Of a DNA stretch of 64,000 nucleotides, positions 34,409-45,889 are shown piece after piece. The stretch lies in contig NC_084893.1 of NCBI RefSeq assembly GCF_958979055.1, positions 6,699,071 through 6,763,070 of the forward strand. The letters are read 5' to 3'. The notes under the pieces were generated by a model. It saw nothing but the letters and a program-made list of their open reading frames with translations, searched no databases and had not been told where the DNA came from. The position numbers and the translations under genes are program-made. The DNA comes from Alnus glutinosa. Lineage: Eukaryota; Streptophyta; Magnoliopsida; Fagales; Betulaceae. Positions within the stretch are counted from its first letter, which is position 1, and every line of letters starts with the position of its first letter.

Positions 34409-35472
34409 CTGAAAGTAATAAAAAAAACTAAAATAATATTAGAAACGCTATGACAGTCAACTATATAATTTTAATGATTTCAGGAGGAATTAAAAAAAAA
34501 TTGCACAATACAATTCTGAGAAAAAAAGAGGAAACAAGTTGTCATTTTGTTTTGGACAAAGAAGAATCATGGATTACAAATTGCATTTTTAGGGATACGT
34601 AGGAAATGGAAAACAGTGTTACTATCTCCAGGCATGGCAAAGGAATATCAACTTGGTTAAGCAAATATGCTTCCAACCCTCGATTCTAGAATGGTTTTCT
34701 GATGAAGGGGCGTTCAACACCATTTTCAAGACCACAAAAATAAAAAAGTAAAAGTAAAACCCTGGACACCAGCCTGCTTCTGTAAAATTTCAGACTCATT
34801 GATATTGTTGATGCACAAATGAATTGCAATGCCAAATTTAAACTACACCTATCTGGTAGTAAATAAATGAAAGGTAGAATAACTAATGTGTCGGGCACAC
34901 CAAGGATGCCTGATCAACAAATATAATTAAGATTTCAGGATACCATTCTTATGGTTTTGTTATACTGTTAAATATCATTAAGTTCTAGAGTGGTCTAGTC
35001 TAAGTACAGCCTGAATCCAAGGTTTGCCACTGAAAACGAACACTTAGAAAAATTTGAAGTTCCCAAAAATCCAAGGGGATTACTTTAAGAACATGAAAGG
35101 GGATGAATGAAGAACGGAAGCCTCACATACTACCTCCCAATATACCCATATAGCAAGATAGTTTTGACAAAGATAACACGCTCTCCTGTTTTTGTTACAT
35201 ATTAATTTATAGGCAGTATGAAAAAGAAATGTTCAAAATTGACAAGCATATAGAAAATAAAATCAAATGGAGAAACTCAGAAAAATAATAAGCAAGAAAG
35301 AAAAGCAGAAACATGTTACGAAATGCTCGTATATGCGAAGAGAACAACATATAGCAACAGATCCGGCCAGAGAGAGAGAACCTGTTTTTTTAGCCGGAAG
35401 GGGACGCCGGACGACGGATGAGGCTGACCGTCGACAGGGACGGGGACTACCGGCGACTGAGCTCCGGACGAT

Positions 35473-35507
<35 letters not shown>

Positions 35508-35924
35508 GACTGCCGGAGAGGGACGCCGGGCGCCGAGAAGGAAGCCGCCGAGATGGACGTGGACTACCGGCGACTGAGCTCCGGACGATGCAGAGAGAGA
35601 GAGAGATCGAGGGGGACTGCCGGAGAGCGACGCCGGACGCCGAGAAGGAAGCCGCCGAGAGGGACGGGGACTGCACGGGGGACTGTACGGATGCTGCAGT
35701 TGAGAGAGAGGGGGACTGCCGGTTGGAGGGACGCGGACGCCGAGGGGGATGGGACTGTACGGACGAGAAATTTCAGAGAGAGAGGGGGTGGGGGGACCAA
35801 CCGGTTTTCAAGCAGAAAAAAGAAAATGAAAAAAAAAAAATTAAAATCAGCCGGCCACGTTATCTTGTTGTGCGGTTATTGTGAAAAATGTGTGGAAAAT
35901 CATTTCTCATCATATATATATATA

Positions 35925-36066
35925 GGGATTTGATTCTTACACTACACCATCATAACAACTGCACAACAACCTCTTATATGAGGGTGGGCCCTAGTGTGTG
36001 GGACCCACCTTCATGTGAGGGGTTGTTGTGCAGTTGTTATATTGGTGTTGTAAATCTAATATTTTC
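35925..36066. mobile_element. Fold-back MITE, family M (copy 3)
   Basis: A complete palindromic copy: gggatttgattcttacac, acaactgcacaacaacc, centre ggtgggccctagtgtgtggg, then ggggttgttgtgcagttgtt, ggtgttgtaaatctaat and attttcc. It is inserted into TATATA-rich DNA right beside the right end of the long-TIR element. Its terminal gatttgattcttacac resembles the element's own gaaatgattcttacac, so the MITE family may be related to it. Confidence 0.8.
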
Positions 36067-36076
36067 CTATATATAT

Positions 36077-36219
36077 GGGATTTGATTCTTATACAACACA
36101 AATACAACAACTGTATAACAACCCCTCACATGAGAGTGAGCCCCAGTATGTAGAACCCACCCTCATGTGAAGGATTGTTGTACAGTTGTTGTATTGGTGT
36201 TGTAAATCTAACATTTTCC
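36077..36219. mobile_element. Fold-back MITE, family M (copy 4)
   Basis: A second complete copy in the same orientation, separated from copy 3 by a 10-bp TATATA-type spacer. The same TATATATA context follows it, consistent with insertion into a TA repeat or with tandem duplication of one copy. It differs from copy 3 at roughly one position in ten. Confidence 0.8.
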
Positions 36220-37170
36220 TATATATATATATATGATATGATTCAAGAACACATGGCAAATTTATTTCCAATCTTTTTATCCACCGTTAAAGAACATGCC
36301 CATCCAAATCTTGGGTTGTTTTACTTAATTGGAATATTCATCAATATATAGATGAAGCATGACGTGGGTGCTGATATCTTTATCAATCAAATTTCAGAAT
36401 AATAATGCAGCGTGGGTGTTGTGGATCACAAAAACAAACAATAGTAGATTCAAATCTTCCCAAAACCAATAACAAATTATGGATTTGAGGAACAATAGAT
36501 AAAAATCACTCTTAGCTAGAGAGTGTTTCTAATTGAATACTAATGAAAATTACAAATTATTAGCGGCCTAAACCGTCCTTATTACGCTTAAATAGAGAAA
36601 TTAAAAAGTCGCAACCCTTCTAAAAAAAATCAGCCACGCACAATCTTATTCGGATGAGATCACTAACTCGTTCGAACGAGACTTTGCGATGAATCCTAAA
36701 AACTCCAAAAAAAACATTCTCATCCGACTGATCAACCAGTTCGGAATGAGCTTCTCGGGTACCATTTTAGAATTTGGTAATTTATCTGTCTACAAATGTA
36801 ATCAAAACCAACAAATGATCGATGTTAGTGTGAGATAGGGAAACAGAGAAACTGTTCAATTTGGTACAATTTGGTCCAGCTAGCATTCGGCACTACTAAT
36901 AAATTGTTCTAACAAGACCCATTATGCCTCAGTCATGCTCATGCATGTTACTTTCAAAGAATCCATTCCTATTCGATCCATCCCAAAATTATGACTGAAA
37001 TCAGCTGATGTTTAATTTGATACTGAAGAAAGATGGAGAATTAGATTCATCATCACCACCTTATCATTAAAGAATCAAGAGAGATTTTTTTTATTTTTTA
37101 TTTTTTGAAGTATAAATTAATTGCCTTGTCCATCACCCGTAGTCGTGAACCAAGCCAGCAAATTAACACA

Positions 37171-37635
37171 ATGAGAAGAAGCAGTGACATCCACACTGGC
37201 GAGAACCAGCATGGCTGGGACACCACTTCCCACGATTACCATACTCATATTCACAGAATGGAAAGGATTCCTACGAGGCTCCCCGAGATTCCCCAGTACC
37301 CAAACGTGTATAAGGCCTTCAACAACAAGGTCGCTTACGAAGAAGACCATGGTGGATCTGACCACTACAAATACCGTCCCAAGCATCAAAACCCTGTGCA
37401 GTTCCAAGAAAAGATTGAGGTGATCGGGTATGAGCGAGTCGATGAAGAAGCAGGCGGTAAGAATAGGAGCGGTGGGGAAGTTTACGAATTCGAAGAAAGT
37501 GTCAATGTGGAAGCTGATGCCTACATCAAGCAGAAGCACAAGGGCTTTGAGCTTTGCAAGCGGAAAGCCTATGCAGCTTCCAAGCATCGATGTAAGCCAA
37601 TTAAGGTTGATTGGCAGGCCAAACATATTAAATAA
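37171..37635 (+). CDS. Small plant-specific protein, gene A copy 1 (extended C terminus)
   Basis: A single-exon 154-residue protein starting MRRSSDIHTGENQHGWDTTS. It is His-rich near the N terminus, with a central PNVYKAFNNKVAYEEDHGG and a C-terminal ADAYIKQKHKGFELCKRK. The EAD.(Y/F)IK.KHKGFEL.K ending is a motif I associate with small uncharacterised plant proteins. No membrane segment, signal peptide or enzyme motif is seen. The first ATG is used; an in-frame upstream stretch starts only with TTG. Compared with copies 2 and 3, the W in ELCKW is R and the stop is lost, so the protein continues 21 residues further (SKHRCKPIKVDWQAKHIK). This is probably the derived state. Function unknown. Confidence 0.7.
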   Translation: MRRSSDIHTGENQHGWDTTSHDYHTHIHRMERIPTRLPEIPQYPNVYKAFNNKVAYEEDHGGSDHYKYRPKHQNPVQFQEKIEVIGYERVDEEAGGKNRSGGEVYEFEESVNVEADAYIKQKHKGFELCKRKAYAASKHRCKPIKVDWQAKHIK

Positions 37636-37936
37636 TACGCCTGTCTCTAGTGTCACCAAACTTTCTTTTGTTGTGATATGCAGTTAATATAATAAATGAA
37701 TTAATTAAGAAATGATATCTATAAATTATCATATTGTTTGTTGTTATTGATTTATTTCTTTCGAGTATTGTTCATCTGCAAATTCTTTATTGTTGTGTTT
37801 GATAACGATTTCGTTTTCTATTCTCAAATCAAAAACATTAAAAAATAACTTAAAATATAAAATCCTACTCAAAATAGAGGTGACAGTTCGTGTTTGCACG
37901 TCAGATTCGGGTTTTGAGACATGGGTATAAAACTAT

Positions 37937-38518
37937 GGGATAATTGCACCGTTGGTCCCTGTGGTATACCATAATTATTTTTCACTCCCTATGGTTTAAA
38001 AAGTTCATGGGAGGTCCTCGTGATATGCAATAATTACAAATCGATCCCTGGCGTCAAATTCTGTTAAATTTTTTAACAGATTCCGTCAAATGCCACGTCA
38101 GCGACACGTGTCGCCAATAAGATGGAGACACGTGTCCACCGTAATAAAAAAATAAATAAAAATACTTATTTTCTTTTTTTAAAAAAAAAACAAAAAAAAA
38201 AAAAACCTGAAGGAGCTGGCCACCCCCAAACCGCCCCCAGCCACTGGGGGTGGCCGCAGGGGTGGCGCTCGGCCACCCCTAGTGGCCGGGGGTGGCCCGA
38301 TAAAATTTTTTTAATAAATTTATATTTTTTTATTTTACGGTGGACACGTGTCGCTGACGTGGCATTTGACGGAATCTGTTAAAAAATTTAACAGAATTTG
38401 ACGCCAGGGATCGATTTGTAATTATTGTATATCACGAGGATCTCCCATGAACTTTTTAAACCATAGGGAGTGAAAAATAATTATGGTATACCATAGGGAC
38501 CAACGATGCAATTATCCC
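37937..38518. mobile_element. Mutator-type MITE with perfect 9-bp target duplication
   Basis: A 582-bp element with terminal inverted repeats of about 170 bp (gggataattgcaccgttggt...cacgtcagcgacacgtgtc and its complement). It is flanked by a perfect taaaactat at 37928-37936 and 38519-38527. The core has GGCCACCCC and GGGGGTGGCC blocks. Units 2 and 3 of the triplication show the uninterrupted site (gtataaaattatatagg, atataagactatatag), which proves insertion into unit 1 only. Confidence 0.93.
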
Positions 38519-38527
38519 TAAAACTAT

Positions 38528-39075
38528 ATAGGTCAACTCTAACTCGATCCATTTAATTAAACGGGTCAAACCCCTCAAAGACCTTAGCTAACTCTCAAAT
38601 TTTGTATTGGGTTCGAGGATCATGTCAAAATTACCTGCCATTATGTCGTGTGTTGGATTCAATTTGTGTCGAAGCATAAGCATAAGACTATATAAGCCAA
38701 CCTTGACCTGACTTATTTAATTAAGCAGGTCAGACTGCTCAATCCTAACCCTTTTATTTCATGTTTGGTTCGTGGATCATATCAAAATTGTTTGCCATTA
38801 TGTTGCGTGTTGGGTTTGGGTCGTGTTGTATCGAAGCATAAGTATAAGATTATAAAAGTCAACCATAACCCGACCCATTTAATTAAATGGGTTAGACTGC
38901 TCAACCCTAACCCTTTAATTTTGTGCTGGATTCGGGTAGTGTTATGTTGAAGCATAGGTATAAAACTATAGAGGTCAATCCTAACCCAATTTATGTAATT
39001 AAACGAGTCAGACTTTTCAATTGTAACCCTTTAATTTCGTGTTGAATTCGTGTGAGGCCTACTAAAAACACAAAA
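38528..39075. repeat. Degenerate approximately 140-bp tandem array (unit 1)
   Basis: Four imperfect repeats of: gtcgaagcataagtataaga, ctatataagtcaaccctaac, ccgacccatttaattaaacg, ggttagactgctcaatccta, accctttaatttcgtgttgg, then gttcggg. The same array occurs in unit 2 (about 42372-42910) and unit 3 (about 53572-54160), so it predates the triplication. Non-coding. Confidence 0.75.
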
Positions 39076-39224
39076 ATTGTTTTCACCTTTATGTCATATT
39101 AGAACACGTTTTCAAACTAACTAAAAAAAAAACCCCAAAACACATTAACGAACATACTATGGAAAAGAATTGTCACATATATACTTCGATTATGGCACAC
39201 TTACAGACTGAATTGAACTATGTA

Positions 39225-40219
39225 TAGGCTTGGCAATTCGGGTTGGCGAGTCGGGTTCGTGTCAACCCGATTGACTTAATTACACAATCGAGTCCAACAC
39301 GAACCCGGCCCAATTATTATATAATCAGGTTGAATCCTTAAACCTGAACACGACCCGATTGCCAACCAAGTTACCCGAACACGACATGGGTAACCCGTTT
39401 ACTTCCTTTAATTCGCTGAACTCTAAAGAAAAAGAACTGAAGAAGCTTCGTCTGAAGAAGAAGAAGGATCGTCTTCGTCTGAAGAAGACGAGCGTGAAGC
39501 CCATCACATCCAAGCCATGGCCGTGAACTGGTGAATTGAAGCGTGAAGGGCACCGCGTGAAGGCTGAAGCGAGTGAGGCATCGTGGCTGCCGGCTACGTG
39601 AACAATGAACGAGTGAAGGCAGAAATGAGACGTGAACGCCAAACAATAAATTTGAAATTAATGAAAAGAGTGAAAGAGTAGCTGTCCGAGTGTAGTTGAG
39701 AGAGGGGGGAAATCAAGAGAGAAACACTGTGAGATCGTGTGAGAGAGATTAGTTGAAAGAGTGAGTCCAATCGGAGGGCTAGGTTGTTGGCCGATGGAGT
39801 AAAAAACGGCGCGAGTGGTTGAGGACCCGAATTCCAGTCGATCTCTGGTGGAACGACGCCTTCAAAGCCAGAGATCGCTGATGAAGAGAGACCAAACCCT
39901 TATGACCCGAAGAGCTGAGTAGACTCGAGAGGCAGGGAGACCAAACAGGTGCCAATCATCGGTGGGTTCGACGGAAGGACGATTTCCGAAAAGACTAAAA
40001 GTGATGAAAAGGGACAAAACTCAAAAGGCGTGTAGCTAGGGTTCTCCACTTCTCCGTTCTTCACTAATTCACTTTCTTTTTTCTTTTTCTTTTTTTTTAA
40101 TGAAACCAGGTCATAATCGTGCCAAACACGACCCAGTAATGCCAAACCCAAACCCTATATTTCCATGTTGATCGTTTTCGTGCCGGGTTCGCGGGTCGTG
40201 TCAAAAATTGCCAAGTCTA
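39225..40219. mobile_element. hAT-like non-autonomous element (unit 1 copy)
   Basis: The ends are taggcttggcaatt and aattgccaagtcta, an imperfect TIR starting TAG. It is flanked by 8-bp repeats actatgta (39217-39224) and actatata (40220-40227), 7 of 8 matching, as expected for hAT. Inside are GAAGAAG-rich and gagagag sequence and the pseudo-leader of some plant gene, but no transposase. The orthologous insertion in unit 2 has the same target site. Confidence 0.8.
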
Positions 40220-40287
40220 ACTATATACACTACTGAAAATAGCCATTTATGCAAAATGAATCGAATAATGGCCTATATTGATGATCA

Positions 40288-40323
<36 letters not shown>

Positions 40324-40624
40324 GGGACATTATGAATAGATTAGAAAATATAGTTGGACTAGAACTTACTCTGAGAAAAGGCATTGAATCTTACATAATT
40401 AAGTTTAATATTGCAATTTAGCCATAATACCAAATTCATTGAATTAGCTGGAGATCGATGAGCTTTGGACTCCAAGAACAACATGCAGGGTGTCAAACAT
40501 ATCTTCAAGCAAGAAGCTAGAAATGAGAGAGAGAAAGCATTTAACATTTGTTTGCTCTGTGTTCTTATATTTGGAATCCACACAACAGAAAGTAATTAAG
40601 GCTACACTAATCATAATTAATGGG

Positions 40625-40778
40625 TCAAAACAAATTATCCTTTTCCCGTGGTATATCAGACTCATTATATCTCTTTGAAGAAATCTGATTAAACAAATTT
40701 CTAAGGCTACGCCTACTCCCCTTGCGCCTCCTATGGACACGGCTTGGAGTACTATCTAACACAGTAAATGGATTATCT
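40625..40778 (-). pseudogene. 3' fragment of gene B (unit 1)
   Basis: Homologous to the last about 50 codons of the intact gene B at 54567-55007 plus its 3' flank (back to about 40360). It is cut off exactly at the duplication junction (ggattatct/aattgaaaac). In the frame there is a short insertion (ggagta) and several substitutions. There is no 5' half, promoter or start codon, so it cannot make the protein. Confidence 0.85.
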
Positions 40779-41406
40779 AATTGAAAACTAATGAAAATTA
40801 CATATTATTGGCAGCCTAAACCATCCTTATTATGCTTAAATAGAGAAATTAAAGAGTCGCAACCCTTCTAAAAAAAAAAATCAGCCGCGCGATCTCATTC
40901 GGATGAGATCACTAACTCGTTCGGACGAAACTTTGCGATGAATCCTAAAAACTCCAAAAAAAATTCTCATCCGGCCGATCAACCAGTTCGGAATGAGCTT
41001 CTAGGGTACCATTTTAGAATTTGGTAATTTATCTTTGTCTACGAATGTAGTCAAAACCAACAAATGATCGATGTTAGTGTGAGATAGGGAAACAGAGAAA
41101 CTGTTCAATTTGGTACAATTTGGTCCAGCATTCGGCCCCACTAAGAGATTGTTCTAACAAGACCCATTATGCCTCAGTCATGCTCATGCATGTTACTTTC
41201 AAAGAATCCATTCCTATTCGATCCATCCCAAAATTATGACTGAAATCAGCTGACGTTAATTTGATACTGGAAAAAGATGGAGAATTAGATTCATCATCAC
41301 CACCTTATCATTAAAGAATCAAGAGAGATTTTTTTTTTTTTTGAAGTATAAATTAATTGCCTTGTCCATCACCCATAGTCGAGAACCAAGCCAGCAAATT
41401 AACACA

Positions 41407-41808
41407 ATGACAAGAAGCAGTGACATCCACACTGGCAAGAACCAGCATGGCTGGGACACCACTTCCCACGATTACCATGCTCATATTCACAGAATGGAAA
41501 GGATTCCTACTAGGCTCCCCGAGATTCCCCAGTACCCAAATGTGCATAAGGCCTTCAACAACAAGGTCGCCTACGAAGAAGACCATGGCGGATTTGACCA
41601 CTACAAACACCATCACGAGCATCAAAACCCTGTGCAGTTCCAAGAAAAGATTGAGGTGATCGAGTATGAGCGAGTTGATGAAGAAGTAGGCGGTAAGAAT
41701 AGGAGCGGCGGCAAAGTTTACGAATTCGAAGAAAGTGTCAACGAGGAAGCTGATGCCTACATCAAGCAGAAGCGCAAGGGCTTTGAGCTTTGCAAGTGGA
41801 AAGACTAG
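41407..41808 (+). CDS. Small plant-specific protein, gene A copy 2
   Basis: A single-exon 133-residue protein starting MTRSSDIHTGKNQHGWDTTS and ending GFELCKWKD. It is about 92-95% identical to the other two copies by eye. Differences are mostly conservative (for example HHEHQNP, EEVGGKNRSGGKVYEF). The stop follows ELCKWKD as in copy 3, so this length is probably ancestral. The upstream region is nearly identical to that of copy 1 for about 600 bp, so expression is likely similar. Function unknown. Confidence 0.7.
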   Translation: MTRSSDIHTGKNQHGWDTTSHDYHAHIHRMERIPTRLPEIPQYPNVHKAFNNKVAYEEDHGGFDHYKHHHEHQNPVQFQEKIEVIEYERVDEEVGGKNRSGGKVYEFEESVNEEADAYIKQKRKGFELCKWKD

Positions 41809-41924
41809 GCAGCTTCCAAGTATCGATCGATGTAAGCCAATTAAGGTTGATTGGCAGGCCAAACATATTAAATAATATGCCTGTCTCTAGTGTCCCCAAA
41901 CTTTCTTTTGTTGTTCTTCATATA

Positions 41925-42105
41925 GGTGTGTTTAGTTCGAATAAAAAGTTGAATAATATTTTACTTTTTTAAAAAAATAAATTATATTTTATTTAATTTT
42001 TTTTTAAACTTTTATAAATTTTATCTCACAAAGTTAAACTTCGTAATTCGTGCAATAAATTATAATTATATTTGGATTTGAAAAAATTCAACACCCAAAC
42101 GGACC
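41925..42105. mobile_element. Small MITE in unit 2
   Basis: Ends ggtgtgtttagttcgaataa and, reversed, ggtccgtttgggtgttgaat give an imperfect TIR around a 140-bp AT-rich core. Units 1 and 3 lack it at the corresponding place after gene A. The target duplication is not clear, so the superfamily (PIF/Harbinger-like or hAT-like) is not fixed. Confidence 0.65.
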
Positions 42106-42371
42106 ATTAAAATATACAGTTAATATAATAAATGAATTAATTAAGAAATTATATCTATATATTATCATATTGCTCGTTGTTATTGATTTATTTCTTTCGA
42201 GTATTGTTCATATGCAAATTCTTTACTGTTGTGTTTGATAACAACTTTGTTTTCTATTCTCAAATAAAAAACATTAATAAATAACTTAAAATACAAAACC
42301 ATATCAAAACTAAGGGGCGGGCCAGCAGTTCGTGTTTGCATGTCAGATTTGGGTGTCGAGAGATTGGTATA

Positions 42372-42910
42372 AAATTATATAGGTTCTCTAACTCGACCCA
42401 TTTAATTCAATGTGTCAAATCCCTCAAGGACCTTAGCTAATTCTCAAATTTTGTATTGGGTTTAAGGATTATGTCAAAATTTCCTGTTATTATGTTGCAT
42501 GTTGGATTCAATTTGTGTCGAAGCATAAGCATAAGACTATATAAGTCAACCTTAACCTGACCTATTTAATTAAGCAGGTTAGACTGCTCAATCCTAACCT
42601 TTTTATTTCATGTTTGATTCGTAGGTCATATCAAAATCGTTTGTCATTATGTCGCATGTTGGGTTTGGATCGTATTGAAGCATAGGTATAAAATTATAAA
42701 GGTCAACCGTAACCCGACCCCTTTAATTAAACAGGTTAGACTGATCAATCTTAACTTTTTAATTTTGTGTTGGGTTCGGGTAGTGTTGTATCAAAGTATA
42801 GGTATAAAACTATAGAAGTCAACCATAACCTAACTCATGTAATTAAACGGATCAGACTTTTCAATTGTAACCTTTTAATTTCGTGTTGAGTTCGTGTCAA
42901 GCCTACTAAA
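42372..42910. repeat. Degenerate approximately 140-bp tandem array (unit 2)
   Basis: The unit 2 counterpart of the array at 38528, with the same number and order of repeats and scattered substitutions. It shows the empty MULE target just upstream (gtataaaattatatagg near 42368). Confidence 0.75.
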
Positions 42911-43071
42911 AACAAAAAAAATTGTTTTCACCTTTATGTCATATTAGGTCACGTTTTCAAACTAATTAAAAATAAAAAACCCCAAAACGCGTTAACAAAC
43001 ATACCATGGAAAAGAATTGTCACATATATACTTCGACTATGGCACACTTACTGACTGAATTGAACTATATA

Positions 43072-44003
43072 TAGGCTTGGCAATTGGGGTTGGCGGGTCG
43101 GGTTCGTGTCAACTTGACTAATCTGATTATACAATCGGGTCCAACACGAACCCAATCCGATTATTAATCGAGTTGAATCCTTAAACCCAAACACGACCTC
43201 ATTGCCAACCGAGTTACCCGAACACGACTCGGGTAACCCTTTTACTTCATTTGATTCTCTGAACTCTAAAAAAGAAGAACTGAAGAAGCTTCATCCGAAG
43301 AAGAAGAAGGATCGTCTTCGTTTGAAGAAGACGAGCGTGAAGCCCATCGCATCCAAGCCATGGCCGTGAATTGGTGAACTGAAGTGTGAAGGGTGTCGTG
43401 TGAAGGCTGAAGTCGGTGAGGCATCGTGGCTACCGACTGTGTGAATGGTGAACGAGTGAAGGCAAAAATGAGAAGTGAATGCCAAACGATAAATTTGAAA
43501 TTGATGAAAAGAGTGAAAGAGTAGCTATCTGAGTGTAGCTGAGAGGGGGGAAATCATGAGAGAAACACTGTCAGATCGTGTGAGAGAGATTAGTTGAGAG
43601 AGTGAGTCCGATCGGAGGGTTGGGTCGTTGGCTGGTGGAGTCAAAAATGATGCCGGCGGTTGAGGACCCGAATTCCGGTCAAACAAGAGCCGATCATTGG
43701 CGGGTTAGACGGAAGGACGATTTCCGAAAAGACTGAAAGTGATGAAAAGGGCCAAAACTCAAAAGGTGTGCAGCTAGGGTTCTCCACTTCTTCGTTCTTC
43801 ACTAATTCACTTTCTATTTTGTTTTTTTTAATGGAACCGGGTCATAATCGTGTTCAGGTTGACCCGCCAAACACGATTATAAACGAGTCATAATCGGGTT
43901 GACTTGATTATGACCCGAACCCGATAATGCTAAATCCAAACCCTGCATTTTCATGTCGTTTTCATGCCGGGTTCGCAGGTCGTGTTAAAAATTATCAAAC
44001 CTA
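43072..44003. mobile_element. hAT-like non-autonomous element (unit 2 copy)
   Basis: The counterpart of 39225-40219, with ends taggcttggcaatt and attatcaaaccta and perfect 8-bp flanks actatata (43064-43071 and 44004-44011). It is internally shorter than the unit 1 copy (932 against 995 bp). The shared site shows that it was present before units 1 and 2 separated. Confidence 0.85.
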
Positions 44004-44263
44004 ACTATATACACTACTGAAAATAGCCATTTATGCATAATCGAATGATGGCCTATATTAATGATCAAGAGAAAGGGGGGAGGGGGGGCTGGAGATCGAT
44101 GAGCTTTGGACTCCAATAACAACATGCAGGGTGTCAAACATATCTTCAAGCAAGAAGCTAGAAATGAGAGAGAAAGCAATTAACATTTGTTTGCTCTGCG
44201 CTCTTATATTTGGAATCTACATAACAGAAAGTAATTAAGGCTACACTAATCATAATTAATGGA

Positions 44264-44407
44264 TCAAAACAAATTATCCTTTTCCCGTGGTGTATCAGAC
44301 TCCTTGAAGAAATCTGATTAAACAAATTTATAAGGCTACGCCTGCTCTCCTTGCGCCTCCTATGGACACGGCTTGGAGTACTATCTAACCCAGTAAATAG
44401 ATTATGT
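44264..44407 (-). pseudogene. 3' fragment of gene B (unit 2)
   Basis: The same truncated end of gene B as in unit 1, cut at the duplication junction. Compared with unit 1 it lacks a short in-frame stretch (ctcattatatct). No start codon or 5' half. Confidence 0.85.
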
Positions 44408-44696
44408 AATTGAAAACTAATGAAAATTACATATTATTGGCGGCCTAAACTGTCCTTATTACACTTAAATAGAGAAATTAAAGAGTCGCAACCCTTCTAA
44501 AAAAAAAAATCAGCCGCGCAATCTCATTCGGATGAGATCACTAACTCGTTCGGACGAGACTTTGCGATGAATCCTAAAAACTCCAAAAAAGCATTCTCAT
44601 CCAGCCGACCAGTTCGGAATGGGCTTCTCGGGTACTATTTTAGAGTTTGGTAATTTATCTTTGTCTACAAACGTAATCAAAATCAACACATGGTGT

Positions 44697-45889
44697 CAGG
44701 GACGGAGCCAAAAGGTTTTTTGGCAATGGCCAAGCCATTAAGGCCTAAATTACAAATTTGTTAAAATAGGAGTATGGGTTAAATCTTGAATAAGAAATAC
44801 TTTACGATTGAAGATGAAATAAATATATAAAACCGAAATTAGTTTCAATTTAGTTTTGACAAAATAAATAAACAAAAGAAAATATACAAAATAAGTATTT
44901 CATAATAAATCAAATTTCAGCCAAAACATATATCAAAATGGAACTCGTCATTTTTTTTTAATCTAAAAAATGTTTATGATTGAATCTATGGTAATTGTTG
45001 CAATATGTAACTTCTTTTTCGATGTACACCATTAAAGGATCCGTAACTTAGTTTTAACAATATTAATGGTTGAAAATATTTGTAAGTTAGCAATTAACAA
45101 ACGCACGTAAAGAATAATAGACTACAGCTAACTTAACAAACGCACATAAAGAATAATAGAATACAATAATTTTTACATGTCAAATTCTTTAATTAATTGT
45201 TTAGACTTATGAATTATAATAAACAATATTTTCAATATTTAATAACCATAATATTCAAATTATAATATCACTTAAATTAAAAATTATCCGCTTAAAACGA
45301 CGCAGTCTATTAAACAAAATGCATGAACACTCAAGTGGCCTCCAGCTGATCTGCAGTATTTGAGAAATCAATATCCGGATGCCACATAGCCTTATCCCGA
45401 CGCAGCTGCAGCTTCTAGGTTCGTCTCTTCCTTAAGCACAAAGCTTCTAAGTTCTTCTAGCTTGATGCAGCTTCTAGGTTCTAAGCCTCTAGCTTCAGTT
45501 TCCTTCATCTCTTCTTATCCTTACGCTGTTACGCAGGAGATAAAATCGAAGTTCCAGTTCTACTTGTGGGGGATCAATCAGAGATAGAACCAAGCAAGCC
45601 AATCAGCTGTGGGCACTCGATCTACCTCTTGCTTTGTTTCCGCTTTCTCTTTGCAAGACCCAGAGACGACGTCGTAAGAGCTGGATCGAGCCCCCTGCTA
45701 CTCTGCTTCTACTTGGATCTCTACCTCAGCTTGCGGCCCTTCTTCTTCTTCTTCTTCTTCTTCTTCAACTTTGTATTTGTGGCCCAATGTCGTTTTCCTT
45801 TTGTTTTGCTAGGGAGATTAAAAACAAGTCTCAAATAAGAAAGTATAGGCCCCCACACCCACCCACCCCCCCCCCCCCCCGCGTCGCTG
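44697..45889. mobile_element. hAT-like non-autonomous element with perfect 8-bp target duplication
   Basis: Starts cagggacggagcc and ends, reversed, cagcgacgcgg; it is flanked by catggtgt at 44689-44696 and 45890-45897. CAGGG-type ends and 8-bp duplications are typical of hAT. Units 1 and 2 have the uninterrupted site (gatgttagtgtgag). The interior is AT-rich, with a GC-richer, leader-like stretch (45330-45840) holding a (CTT)n tract and a run of C near the end. No transposase is visible. Confidence 0.9.

Larger units (their letters stand above)
30706..35908. mobile_element. Long-TIR (MULE-like, Pack-type) element carrying host gene fragments
   Basis: The left arm (30706 to about 31712) and right arm (about 35357-35908) are inverted copies of one sequence. 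Shared landmarks read inward from each end: gagaaatgatt, a T-rich tract with ttttcattttct, gcttgaaaaccggt, tctctctgaaatttct and cgtacagtc, down to the inner border ctctctggccggatctgttg. The left arm is longer because its outer part is repeated (gcttgaaaaccggt at about 30801 and 31215) and because it holds a roughly 70-bp CT run. Between the arms are a Miro exon with intron (32455-32965) and an unidentified exon (34297-34408, minus). Long TIRs plus captured gene pieces and no visible transposase fit a Pack-MULE. No 9-bp target duplication could be read at the ends, which keeps the superfamily uncertain. Confidence 0.65.
36531..40778. repeat. Tandem triplication, unit 1
   Basis: The unit starts at aattgaatactaatgaaaat and ends at ggattatct, where the next unit begins again with aattgaaaactaatgaaaat. 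Contents: about 600 bp of upstream DNA, gene A copy 1, a MULE MITE, the degenerate tandem array, a hAT-like element and the 3' end of gene B. Sequence identity to the other units is high along all shared parts. Confidence 0.88.
40779..44407. repeat. Tandem triplication, unit 2
   Basis: From aattgaaaactaatgaaaat to attatgt before the next aattgaaaact. It contains gene A copy 2, a small MITE, the tandem array, the hAT-like element and the gene B 3' fragment. It lacks the MULE MITE of unit 1 and the insertions of unit 3, so it is closest in content to the ancestral unit. Confidence 0.88.

Noticed and set aside
35267-35933. Arg/Glu-rich open frames of 170-205 codons
   Set aside because: Repeat translation of the right arm of the same element, not a gene.
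37105-37170. 22-codon N-terminal extension of gene A conserved in all three copies
   Set aside because: It has no ATG (the frame opens with TTG), and the conservation is explained by recent duplication.
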